Origin: Porpolomopsis calyptriformis
Taxonomy: Eukaryota; Basidiomycota; Agaricomycetes; Agaricales; Hygrophoraceae
Reading direction: 5' to 3'
Assembly: GCA_951640195.1 (NCBI GenBank)
Contig: OX621166.1
Coordinates: 922,501 to 986,500 of the forward strand
DNA: 64,000 nucleotides
Under the pieces are notes generated by a model. The model made no database searches. It was not told the origin of the DNA and was given only the letters and a program-made list of their open reading frames with translations. The position numbers and the translations under genes are program-made. This document shows, piece after piece, positions 31,483-42,636 of the stretch. Position 1 is the first letter of the stretch, and each line of letters starts with the position of its first letter.

Positions 31483-33421
31483 CAGCTGCCAATTCCTCCC
31501 CAAACCATTGGCAGAGGTTCCCTACCTCAAGAGTGAGCCGTTGAGATTCTTCATTGTATCTATCCAACTTGAGCATTATGTGAATACCCCTCCGTATATG
31601 AGGGTTCTGAAGCCATCTCAGCACCTCATCCACAGATGTCATTATCCAGACATTGGCCAAAAGGACTTCGCTATCATGAAGGGCTGAAAGCTCAACTAGG
31701 AGAGGCTCTGGGAGAGGAATTATCCAGTTGGGATGGTGAAGTATTGCAAGTTGAGAGCAATAGCTGTTGAACCTCTTGATAGCAGAGAGGAAGGTGGGTG
31801 TTCGCTTGCTGATAGCCTTCTGGGTGGTCTGATGTAGCTTAGTACCTAAAGGATGGTATAGTTAAGGATAACACAAGAGAGTAGTCACACTCACCAAGTG
31901 CTATGCCACAGCCTCCAATGGCTTGGTCCAGCCTGTCCCATTCAAAAAAGCTCCCTATGGCATGCTTTCAAATGCTGATCTTGAGGTTGTGGGCCATCAA
32001 CAGAGTCCAGACGAACTCCAGATCAATACCTTCAAGCTCGCTAAAGGACTCTTGTAAATTCATAGAGGTAAACAGGGCTTTCACCTTGACATTAAGGCAT
32101 TCATGGGTATGTTTGAGGCTCTTAAGTGCCTCCAGGCTAAGTGATGGCTGATCCATGTTAGCTATCATTGCCCTGGCATTGCGGATGGCCCACTCAACTT
32201 CATCCAAGTTATCCTAGAGCATTAAAACAGTGTCAATCTCCTTTTTCAGGTGCATAAGAGCATCTGGAATTACATACATCATTATTAGTATCCAAAAAAA
32301 AAGAAAAGATACTCACGGGCCCGAACTGACAGTTGGGATGTCTTCTGAAGCTCCTATTGAGTGTGAAGCTCATCAAGGGAGAGGCCACAGTCATTGAGGA
32401 TCTCCCTGGCTTGATCTGACTTAGTTTGAACACCGCGAGTTAGTCGATGGCATATCCATTCTCCAAGGCTGTCATGTAAATTGAGTCTAATAGCTGATGC
32501 CTGGTAATCAATCAGCCAAATACATCATGTTCTCTGCAAATTTCTTTTTGTAAACTCTTGAGCATGAAGTGATCGATGGACATACACTAGAACATCAGGT
32601 GATACTAATCAACTTTCAAAGCTGAGACCAAAGTCTTTCCACCCCTTCGCCATCACTGAGACTGAGACCTACTGTTATAAACCAGTTGTTCAGAATACTT
32701 TTTACTTTGGGTGTTCTGTCCCAAGAGATGAAGGTATAGTTCTAAGTCCTTGTTATGAGTAGCTAACGAGGAATCAGACTTAAGGTCTGATACATACAAG
32801 TAGTACTCTTTATATACTGACTACTTATCTGTGTGAGTCAGTGCGACATAACATGTGTTAGAGATAGGGATGAGTCATTGTGACTGATGACGAATCATAA
32901 GGGGTTGAAACATAACAGAAATGAAGAGTGTCTATATATGGTTAAAGTAATGGGGAATCCCAGAGAAAGGCAATAGGGAATCCCAATGAAAGAATGTGGG
33001 GAATCCCAAGATAAGATGAAGGTTTACATGTGATAAGATAAGAGAAAGGAGAAAAATTGCGACTGTAACACCTACTTGCAATCAGGGGTTGTATACAAGT
33101 TGACATGACCACTGGTGGGTATACGCATGCATCGCACTTGTTGCAAATATCAGGCAGCTACTGACTGAGGGTGAAAATATATTGTACCAAGACACTTGAG
33201 TCTAGTGTGGGATGTGCATGAAGTGATGATGCTAACACTTACCAGACACCTGCTGCAGTCCAGCTTGCATCCCACATTGTACAGATGTACCACTGTTGCA
33301 TTGTCCAGGAGGTGCGAGAATAACTCCTCCAGTAAGGAGATGGCATATTTTTGTTGTTCACTGGGAGTACCAATATTTGCGAAGAAAAGAGGGATATCAT
33401 GGCAACACACGAGTGCCATGA
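31483..33421 (-). pseudogene. KDZ-type (Kyakuja/Dileera/Zisupton) transposase remnant
   Basis: Minus-strand reading with GT-AG introns at 33202-33242, 32264-32316 and 31846-31894. The segments match the order I know for KDZ transposases of agaricomycetes: HDIPLFFANIGTPSEQQKYA, YNVGCKLDCS (usually YDVGC, so a likely catalytic Asp is lost), FATSAMHAYTHQWSCQLVYN, then SDGEGVERLW with the conserved Glu, and the long C-terminal part (WDRLDQAIGGCGIAL, ANVWIMTSVDEVLRWLQ). A solo D LTR splits it at 32673, Tc1 at 31481 and element G at 33422. Many stops and frameshifts mark it as the oldest element here. Confidence 0.8.
32673..33070 (-). repeat. Solo LTR of family D, reverse orientation
   Basis: 398 bp, TGTTATAAACC to GACTGTAACA, with perfect CCTAC duplications (32668-32672, 33071-33075). 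Removing it joins KDZ transposase motifs QLVYNP and SDGEGVERLW. Confidence 0.95.
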
Positions 33422-33780
33422 TGTCAGAGATATATTTTTTCTTTTTCCTTTACTCGTCTATTCCTATTTACATCAGACAGTTTACATCAATAACCGCTTA
33501 GCCACCCAATCTCCGCTTAGTAATAGAAGGTGACCAAGCCATATCTATATTTAGTCTACCATCACTCTCCTTACCTACATGACTCATCTATAGTTGTTAC
33601 GACTCACACATAGTCAGTATGACTCATACTTGGCTAGTATATAAAGCTAGCAGTAGATAGACTTAGGATAAGTCTGTTTCTTTCGTTAACACCCCAATCA
33701 GTAGTCTGTTAGCCCTTTAAAACCCTACACCCAGAGCCTGAAGTAAAACCTTGCGATCAACCCTAGACTGCTATCTAACA
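33422..33780 (+). repeat. 5' LTR of element G (family C)
   Basis: 359 bp, TGTCAGAGATATA to GCTATCTAACA. It contains TGACTCA at 33580-33586 and 33620-33626 and TATATAA at 33638-33644. Left flank is CATGA; the partner duplication is outside the window. Confidence 0.88.
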
Positions 33781-33792
33781 AGAAACAGACTT
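33620..33792 (+). promoter_or_regulatory. Core promoter and self-priming site of element G
   Basis: TGACTCA, TATATAA, then AAGTCTGTTTC (33670-33680). Two bases into the internal region lies GAAACAGACTT (33782-33792), the exact complement; it differs from families B and D at one base in both partners. Confidence 0.65.
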
Positions 33793-33960
33793 CCTTCTTG
33801 CTCACTCCACGCTATACAACCTCTACTCTGTCTGGTCAGTGCTGAAGGTCTTCACCCACCAGATCAATTTCACCACCCAGACATCAACATCGATTAGGCT
33901 TGCTCTCTCCCCTTGTATTCCTGTCAAGCCCCCCAATATCTAATTGCCACCGTTCCACCA

Positions 33961-35391
33961 ATGGTTTTGACTCATTCATTATCTACTATCCCTCACCCTG
34001 CTATCCCTCTCTCCCAGGAAGGCTCTCTCCCTCCTGTCCCAGCTCCCTTCCATGATGAGACAGTTGACCCCACCCAAGGAGAAGAAGAAGAAGAAGAACA
34101 AGCGGGTCCCTCTCACTCAAAAGGGAAAGGTCGAGTTGAGGACAATGATGAGGATGAAGAAGAAGATCCACATGTAGCCTTCGAAACCATGAAGCAGGAT
34201 TATCAACAATTGTTGCAGGTCCAACAAGACCAAGCGCAAGCGAGTCACAGAATCGAATAACAACTTCAAGTATTGATGGCCAACCTCATAGGCCCCCAAC
34301 CCCCTGCCCCTCTTGGGCCATTTCCCCAACCCCTCCAAGCACCCCCAGTATTCCCCCAACCTGTCCCTGCCCCTGCCCCTGTCCCTGCCCCTGCCCCTGT
34401 CCCTGCCCCTGCCCCTGCCCCCGCCAAGATCAAGATGAACCCTCCTGATGAATTCTCTGGTGATCCCACCAAGCTTCACAACTTCCTGTGTCAAGTGAAG
34501 CTGAACCATTTGGGATGACAAGGAATCCCAGAGGCCAACAAGATTATCTATGCCTTGTTGTTTATGATCGGAGGAAATGCAGAACCATGGGCTGAGCATC
34601 AAGTAGACGCTTACACAACATTGAACTGGGTTGGTGCCGATTGGGCTATCTTTGAACAAGCCCTCACCTGAGACTTTGGAGACTTGGACCCCAAGTCAAC
34701 TGCTCAACTGAAGATTAAGGACATCAAGCAGTTCAACAAGAGCGCAGAGGAGTACAACATCAATTTCAATCAATGGGCCTATGATACTGGATATGGACAA
34801 GAAGCTTTGATAACTTTATATAAAGATGGACTCAACCCCTCCCTTTTGCGACAGATCTACCTTTCAGATCATCAACCAACCACCCTCTTTGAATGGCAGT
34901 CTCATGCTGCAGAACTTGACAGGAGACATCGAGAATTTCTGGCTAGAACATCTTCTAAGCCCCAGACTTGCAACACTCGCATCACCAATACCCCCTACCG
35001 ACAAGGACCACCTGCTGGTTCCTCCACCTATTCCAACCCTGCTACCCCCAGGATCAAACAAGAAGAGAAGCCTGCTTTACTAGGAGGAATTCCCAAAGGA
35101 GCATGTTTCAACTGTGGACGATTTGGCCACTTTGCCAGTTCTTGTCCCAATGCTCCTAGGATGAGTACTTCTGGTTCTGGAAGCCACTCCTTCACCCCAG
35201 CAGCTAGAGGTCATGGAGGAAAGAAACCTAGTCAAGGGAGAAATGTTCGAGTTCTGGAGACCTCAGCCTCGATTGAGGAGGTTAACTCCAATAAAGATTC
35301 TCATCAAGACTTCGAGAAGTGTGGTATCGTCAACTGGGAGCCTAAGAGGAAAGAAGAGCTGAAGAGAGCTTTGGAGAAACAGGGTTTTTGA
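33961..35391 (+). pseudogene. Gag of element G
   Basis: ATG at 33961 (MVLTHSLSTIPHP). An acidic Glu/Asp region, a TAA at about 34258, then a proline-alanine repeat (PAPVPAPAPVPAPAPAPA, 34364-34425), the capsid domain (PDEFSGDPTKLHNFL), TGA codons near 34516 and 34669, a CCHC knuckle (CFNCGRFGHFASSC, about 35105) and the conserved end NWEPKRKEELKRALEKQGF. All stops fit single C-to-T changes. Confidence 0.87.
35382..35391 (+). promoter_or_regulatory. Putative -1 ribosomal frameshift site of element G
   Basis: CAG GGT TTT TGA; the -1 frame stays open for about 50 codons toward protease before a small indel near 35540. Confidence 0.6.
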
Positions 35392-36149
35392 ACAGTCCAG
35401 ACAATAGCTCGTGCATTGCAGACTCCTTTTCTATGTGTACCACTACCCCTATGCAATCTATTTCTCAAATTCTTGGTGCACTTGATTCGAGCGAAGAAGC
35501 TTTGACCATACCCCTTTGGTTGGAAACCAGACACTGGTAGATGAATTGCCGCCAGTGCATTGATAGACTCTGGCGCCTCTGGATGCTTTATAAACTGGAA
35601 CTTCATGCAGGAGCGCGATATCCCTTTTTATCGATTGGAAGGACCAATCCCCATGCGGAACGCAGATGGGACAGACAACCGAGGAGGTCCCATCAAATAT
35701 GCTGTAGACCTGTGGATGGAGACGCCGGATTTTCCTAGGGAACGAACCCATTTGGAAGTGACAAATTTAGGAGATATGATACAGGTTATCCTTGGCTACC
35801 CGTGGCTCAAACGTAATGATCCCCTGGTTGACTGGAAGGCTAGAACACTGACTTCACATCAGACTGTGGCCCCAACCAAGACTTCTCAGGCTGGAGTGAT
35901 AGTGTCACGAGTAGGCTCTACATTGAATGGCGACTCCTATGCCAAGATTATCAGATTGGTCTCACTGGGAGACCATGCAAGACCCACTACTGTGGAGGAA
36001 GATATGAAGAAGTATGTGCCGAAGAAATATTGGAGGCACTGGAAGGTGTTTATGAAGACTACCTTCGATGAATTTCCCCCATGACAACCAGAATTTGACC
36101 ATGCGATCGATCTCGAACCTACCTTTAGACCCAAGATCGGAAAGGTGTA
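35389..36149 (+). pseudogene. Protease and RT start of element G
   Basis: Protease IDSGASGCFINWNFM (from 35560). TGA at 36082 in the linker, then EFDHAIDLEPTFRPKIGKVY where D is inserted. A small indel near 35540 separates this frame from the frameshift exit. Confidence 0.82.
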
Positions 36150-36548
36150 TGTCACGGTCGTAATTTTCTTTTCTTTCCTTTATCTTATCATATGCAAACT
36201 TGTATCTTATCTTGGGAATCCCCACATTCTTTCGTTGGGATTCCCCATTGCCTTTCTCCGGGATTCCCCATTACTCTATCCATATGCAGATACCTTCATT
36301 TCCATTACGTTTCAACCCCTTATGATTCATCATCGATCATGATGACTCATTCTTATCTCTACCTCATGTTATATTGCACTGACTCATACAGATAAGTAGT
36401 CAGTATATAAAGAGTACCTCTTGTACGTATCAGACCTTAAGTCTGATTCCTTGTTAGCTACTCATAACAAGGACTTGGAACCATACCCTATATCTCTTGG
36501 GACAGAACACCCAAAGTAAAACGCATTCTGAACTACCGGTTTATAACA
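36150..36548 (+). repeat. 5' LTR of family D
   Basis: TGTCACGGTCG to CCGGTTTATAACA. Three GGGAATCCCC/GGGATTCCCC motifs (36214-36223, 36237-36246, 36260-36269), TGACTCA at 36343-36349 and 36380-36386, and TATATAA at 36404-36410. Confidence 0.95.
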
Positions 36549-36560
36549 AGAATCAGACTT
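36380..36560 (+). promoter_or_regulatory. Core promoter and self-priming site of element D
   Basis: TGACTCA, TATATAA, AAGTCTGATTC (36439-36449) and its exact complement GAATCAGACTT (36550-36560) just inside the LTR end. Confidence 0.65.
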
Positions 36561-38065
36561 CCTTCTGGTTCTCTCCCACTTGCTTATCCAAACACTCTTC
36601 GTCACTGTGATCATCGACATCACCCTTTTGACTTCTACCCATTTCCATCCTGGCTTCTACTGACAACTCTGATGCTGAACAATACGAAGACCCTCTCTCA
36701 AGATCAACCTTCTCAGCTACCATCCGAGATCAAGAACCCTCCTTTTCCTCTGATCTTGAAGAAACTCTAGCTGTTCCAACCCCAACTCCCACTCCTGCCC
36801 CCCCTAGGACCGCAAACTCGATCAAGAACAAGAGGACTCTTCTCTTCATCTTCAGCCCCAGCAACAAGACCAGTTCACCAATGAACTGCTACACCACCAG
36901 GATGATACGGTTCCCTTTACTCCCAACTTTCTTCTGTGACATCAACACCAACACCAACAGCTCCAGCAACTCCACAACAACCGGCATCTACCAACATGTC
37001 AGGAACATCCACCAACGCCCCCGCCAACCTCACCATGGATCTTACTACCTTGATGGCCACTGTTCGCCAACTTGAACAAACCATCACTCAACAACAACAG
37101 CTGATCGCCCAGCTCCAGCAACAACCTCAACAACCCACTCAGCTGCCCATACAACCTCCCTTACCTCAACAACCCACTCCTCCCCCCATCAAGATAGCTA
37201 AACCCGATGAATACGACGGGTCTGCAGCCAAGTGTCTCAATTTTATCCAAGCTTGTCGTCTAGTCCTTGATGACAGCCAGTGGTCCGACAGACAAAAGAT
37301 TACTTATGTCTTGTCATTCATGAAAATTGGTGTCACCCAGTCATGGGCTCGACAGCAGACCCGAGAGTTCAATCATGTCCAATGGGTTGGAGCCAACTAT
37401 GAGGACTTTATGGAAGAAATCAAGGAATGCTTCAGAGATGTTGACGCTAAGGTGACAGCACAGGTCAAAATACAAAAGGTAACGCAAGGATCTTCCACTG
37501 TGGACAATTATAATGTACGATTTGGAGCTCTCGCGGAAGAAACTGGATTCAACGACGACGCACTCAAAACTTTTTACTGGAATGGCCTTGATCCCCGGAT
37601 CCTTGAAAGGATCTACGCTCTTGATCCCATCCCAGCCACCCTCAATGCTTGGAAGTGAAAAGCTTCCATCTTCAATCGACAACATCTCAAACTCACACTT
37701 GAGCGTCGTGCTGCTCCCTGGAGTAACTACTACACTCCCAGGGAAACCATGGCTCGAATGACGACCCAAACTCCCTCCTCTGCTGCTGTCAAACAGGAGA
37801 CAACTTCCTCTTCATCAATATCGCGTGTTCCAAGAGGCAACTGCTATCGCTGCGGAGAACCAGGTCATTGGGTGAACAAGTGTCCAAATACCTCTTTCGC
37901 CCCTTCTTCGTCAGCGTGCCCACCGAGTAGTGCCCCTGCCGGACGACGAGGAGGAAGACCAAACACAGGGTGAGGTCGAGGACGGAGCATACAAGGTGTC
38001 AAGACGGAATGAGACGACGAGATAGTTTCCCCAACTACTACGGAGGAAACTATTCAAGTGGTGGA

Positions 38066-38435
38066 TGTCACAGACACTTTTTTCTTTTTCCTTTTAGTCA
38101 TACTTGATTAGTCTCCATTCCGTTCATCCTTCCGCTTTACCGTTTTATATATAGAGACTGATCACATATACCTTCCTTCCGACTCTTCACGAGTCACATT
38201 CCGTTTCCGCTATTCTTTTTGTGACTCTTCACTAGTCACATTCCGGATTCCGCTTTGTAATCATACATATGACTGACTCATGGCGACTCAGGTAGTTAGT
38301 ATATAAAGCCTGACCTCTAGTCAGTAGGTTAAGTTCGATTCCTAGTTAGTTCCCCCACTCTTTAGTCGAATTCCATTTCCCTCATCAGCCCCTCCAACGC
38401 GAGAAGTAAAACCCTTCGACTACCGAATCATAACA
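38066..38435 (+). repeat. Solo LTR of family A
   Basis: 370 bp with perfect GTGGA duplications (38061-38065, 38436-38440), inside gag of element D. Confidence 0.97.
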
Positions 38436-38506
38436 GTGGACAACTGTGGGATCGATCGCTGGCCGAAAGAGAGAAAAGCTCAGCTCATCAAGGAACTGAA
38501 AGAACA

Positions 38507-38516
38507 GGGTTTTTAA
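38507..38516 (+). promoter_or_regulatory. Putative -1 ribosomal frameshift site of element D
   Basis: CAG GGT TTT TAA. The -1 frame is open through protease without any stop, the cleanest example of the site in the window. Confidence 0.7.
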
Positions 38517-40261
38517 GGAGTCCGAACGTTTCGCCTGCCGTTACGGATGTATCTACTCAAGAATGTATCACCACTCCATGCAATCTATTTCGAATTCTTA
38601 GTACTCTTGAAGAAGGCAATCTCGGACTCATTTTGGATGTTTGGATTGAAGCTACCGACACTGGTCGACGTGTTCCGGCCACTGCTCTGGTTGATAGTGG
38701 AGCCTCTGGAAATTTCGTGGACGAATCCTTCGCAACTCGCCACAATTTTACTCTAACACGATTGGAAACTCCAATCCCCGTACAGAATGCCGATGGATCT
38801 GAAAACCAAGGTGGACCCATCGAGAACGATATTGATATTTGGTTAGAGGCTCCTGGAGGACATAATGAATGGATCCAATTAGAAGTGACTGATCTTGGAT
38901 CTAAGACAGATATTATCCTTGGCTTCCCGTGGCTCAAAAAGCACAACCCCAACATTGATTGGAAAGAGGCAACACTGGCTCTGGATAGCAAAGATTTCCC
39001 TCTTCCACGATGGATAGTCGATGATGCGGAGTCACCGGGAATGGAATTGGTCACGCTGGCCATGAATTGACGCGTATCAAAGTCGGATGAATCCCGAGCC
39101 AGCACGGTGGAAGAAGATATGTGAAAGTTTGTACCGGAGGTATACTGGAAAGACTACTCTAGCGTCTTTGCCAAAGAATCCTTTGACTGCCTCCCACTGC
39201 ATTTGGAATTTGACCACGCCATAGAACTGGATGAAACCTTCAGACCAGTCAAGGGCGCGAAATACGCAATGTCCCCTCTTGAGATGGATCACTTACACAA
39301 GTTCATTAATGAAAACTTATCCACTGGACGAATACGAACTTCCAAGTCAAAACAAGTCTCTCCATTCTTCTTTGGAAAGAAAGCTGAAGAAGTGAATGCT
39401 AAAGGTAAGAATGCTGGCTTATGCCCTATCGAAGATTACCACTACCTTAACGAACACACAGTCCCTGACCATTATCCCCTCCCTCTACTTCACCAAATCC
39501 TCCAATGACCAAAGCTTTTGACAGCATCTCTGTTTACAGTCATGGATATCCAATGGGGATTCAACAACGTCAGGATTAAGGAAGGTGACAAATGGAAAGC
39601 CGCTTTTATCACTGAAGCAGGCGCCTTCGAACCCACCATTATGTTCTTTGGTTTGCGTAACTCTCCAGCCACCTTTCAACAGATGATTGACACAAGATTC
39701 AAGGAAGTCCTGGACTCTGGAAACGTTTTCATTTATATTGACGACGTGCTTGTTTGTGGAGACGATTTACAAGAATTGCGATACTGGACCTTCAAAACCC
39801 TGAACATCATGAAGAAACACAGACTCTCATGTAAACCTGTCAAATGCCAGTTCAAAAAAGAAGAAGTCATTTATCTCGGAGTCATCCTATCCAAAGGATG
39901 AATCACCACCAATCTGAAGAAGGTCAATGCTATCATGTCTTGGCCTATTCCAGGAACGGTGAAACAACTCCAATCCTTCTTGGGCAGTGCAAACTTTTGG
40001 CAAAGATATATCAAGGGTTTCTCCAAGGTCGCTACCCCTCTCTATGAACTCTTGCACAATGAAACTGTGTGGGAATGGACTCCCCGAAGACAAGAAACCT
40101 TCGACAACATCAAATCCCTCTTAACGAATGCGCCTGTCCTTCATATTCCTGATCGCAATCTCCCTTATTGCCTAGAGACCGACACCTCCATTATTGGAAT
40201 CGCAGGAATACTCTCCCAGCTTCACGATGGACACTGGAAACCTGTTGGCTATCATTCAAGA

Positions 40262-40613
40262 TGTTATGATGAGTCTCTTTTTTGGTTATTATTTCCTTTC
40301 TGTGTGCCAGTTCTTTTTACTATCATTTTTGATGCTGCAATTGTCACACTGTCACAAGTGTGACATTTGTCACTCCTTCTTATCTTTCTTATCTTATCTT
40401 TTACACTTAATCATTGCTTACACAATCATTCCATGGATTGATTACATAATCACATTTTCGGACTCAGCTAGGGTAAATATAGGCAGCTCGGAATTGCTTG
40501 TACTTCTCTAGGTTGAACCACAACTTGGACTTGCCAACTTCCTTGTTTGCATCGGCTAAGACCCACATTGGACCTCCCAGAGTGAAGACCTGAGTCCTGC
40601 TTCGCACCTAACA
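40262..40613 (-). repeat. Solo LTR of family F, reverse orientation (copy 3)
   Basis: 352 bp with perfect CAAGA duplications (40257-40261, 40614-40618). It lacks a segment of about 37 bp containing the central palindrome present in copies at 6402 and 11734. Confidence 0.93.
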
Positions 40614-42255
40614 CAAGATCTACCTCTCCTGCTGAAAAGAACTACCCAACCCATGATCTAGAGCTCCTGGCGATCATTGACTCTTTCAAACAATGGCGCC
40701 ACCTCCTTGAAGGAGCAAGACACGACATTCTCATCAAGACAGACAGTTTGGCTTTACGATATTTCTCCAAGAATCTTTGCTTGTCAAATCGCCAGACTCA
40801 TTGGTCTGAGTATCTGTCCAGATTTGGGTTCAAAATTGAATACGTTCCAGGTAGGAAGAACAAAGCCAATGGCCTGTCCAGATGCCCAGATTACTTGCCC
40901 AACGTTGTAACCGACATGGAGAATGAGGTTCTGATAGTGCGCGACCGATAGATAAATTCAATTGTTAAGTTGTCAAATTCAAGTCTTCTTTCCAGATTAC
41001 GCTTCAAAATTCCACTCCCACAGAAGATCCAAGATAAACTCAAGGATGCCTCACTCGCTTGGACCTAAGCAGATGGGCTTGTACGCAATGTTGAAGGTTG
41101 AATAGTGGTGCCAGAGGAAGTATCTTTGCGCACAGACATTATACAACTGTCCCACACCTACCCCCACCTTGGCCACCCTGGCATTGAGAAGACGAAGGAA
41201 CTCGTACTTTGTAACTTTATTTGGGATGGTGCCCCACAAGACATCACCAACTACGTTCGATCCTGTCCAGCTTGTCAACAAAACAAGAACTTCCCTTCGA
41301 AGCCATCAGGACTACTCCAACCCATACCCCCTTCTACAGAACCATGGAAAGAAATCACTGTCGATCTCATCATCAAACTCCCCAAGTCACAAGGTTATGA
41401 TGCTGTGATGGTTGTTGTCGATCACTTCACTAAACGTGCTCACTTCATTCTGACAACTTCCAATCTTTCATCAGAAGGTGCTGTGAAACTCTTTCGGAAT
41501 CACATCTGGAAACATCATGGATGGCCCCAAAAGGTTATATCTGATTGTGGAGTGCAATTTGCATCCAAATTCACAGAAGCCCTCAATAACTCCTTAGGAA
41601 TCATCTCCGGTCTCTCCACTGCGTATCATCCCCAAACAGATGGTCAAACAGAACGTACCAATCAAGAACTCAAGGTTTACTTATGTTTCTATACCAACTT
41701 CATGCAAGACGATTGGTCAGAATGGCTTGCTTCTGCGGAATTTGCCTACAACAATCGACAACACTCTGCAACTTCACAATCACCATTCTATATGGAATAC
41801 GGACGTCATCCCCACCTTCCCACGACTATTCCAGATCAAAGCAACGTGCCTGCAGCCAATACCTTTCATGAATGCCTCACGCGTGCACAGCAAAATGCTG
41901 AACAATCTTTACTGAAAACAATGGAATCGATGAAGAAGTATGCTGATCGCAAATGGAAACCCTCACCCTCCTATGAAGAAGGAGATCTAGTCTGGTTGGA
42001 CACTAAAAACATCAAGACGACGTGACCCTCAAAGAAACTCGACAATCGACAGACTGGACCATTCAAGGTCTTGAAGAAGATATCGGACCTTGCCTATCTG
42101 ATCGACATCCCCGGAACATGGAGACTACACCCAGTCTTTCACATTTCACTCCTGAGACCCAATGTCAGAAATGAATTGCTCCACCCTGATGTCATCGACA
42201 CATCATGGCCTCCTCCTGATCTGATCGAAAACGAAGAAGAATATGAGGTCGAATC

Positions 42256-42624
42256 TGTCACAGACGCTTTTTTCCTTTTTCTTTTTAGTCATACTTGATT
42301 AGTCTCCATTCCGTTCATCCTTCCGCTTTACCGCTTTATATATAGAGACTGACCACATGTACCTTCCTTCCAACTCTTCACAAGTCACATTCCGTTTCCG
42401 CTATTCTTTCTGTGACTCTTCACAAGTCACATTCCGTATTCTGCTTTGTAATCGTCTATACGACTGACTCATGCCGACTCAGGTAGTTAGTATATAAAGC
42501 CTGATCTCCAGTCAGTAGGTTAAGTTCGATTCCTAGTTAGCTCCCCCACTCTTTAGTCGAATTCATATTCCTTATCAGCCCCTCCAATGCGAGAAGTAAA
42601 ACCTCCGACTACCGAATCATAACA
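42256..42624 (+). repeat. 5' LTR of family A
   Basis: TGTCACAGACG to ATCATAACA, with two GACTC-TTCAC-(G/A)AGTC-type palindromic repeats, TGACTCA (42465-42471) and TATATAA (42491). Confidence 0.95.
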
Positions 42625-42636
42625 AGAATCGAACTT
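42465..42636 (+). promoter_or_regulatory. Core promoter and self-priming site of element A
   Basis: TGACTCA, TATATAA (42491-42497), AAGTTCGATTC (42522-42532) and its exact complement GAATCGAACTT (42626-42636) one base inside the LTR end. Confidence 0.65.

Larger units (their letters stand above)
36936..38516 (+). pseudogene. Gag of element D, split by a solo A LTR
   Basis: ATG at 36936 (MTSTPTPTAPATPQQ). A Gln/Pro-rich coiled N-terminus, the capsid domain (KPDEYDGSAAKCLNFIQ), TGA at 37656, a CCHC knuckle (CYRCGEPGHWVNKC, about 37845), TGA codons in the RGG-like tail, the solo A LTR at 38066, then WPKERKAQLIKELKEQGF ending in TAA at 38514. The frame is continuous once the LTR is removed. Confidence 0.88.

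Noticed and set aside
34117..34659. Minus-strand Gly/Ala/Arg-rich ORF opposite G gag
   Set aside because: Antisense shadow of the proline-alanine repeat in gag.
36145..36155. Treating GTGTA as part of the family D LTR
   Set aside because: It precedes both D LTRs, but the solo D LTR at 32673 is flanked by CCTAC on both sides, so GTGTA is target duplication on the left and purine-tract end on the right.
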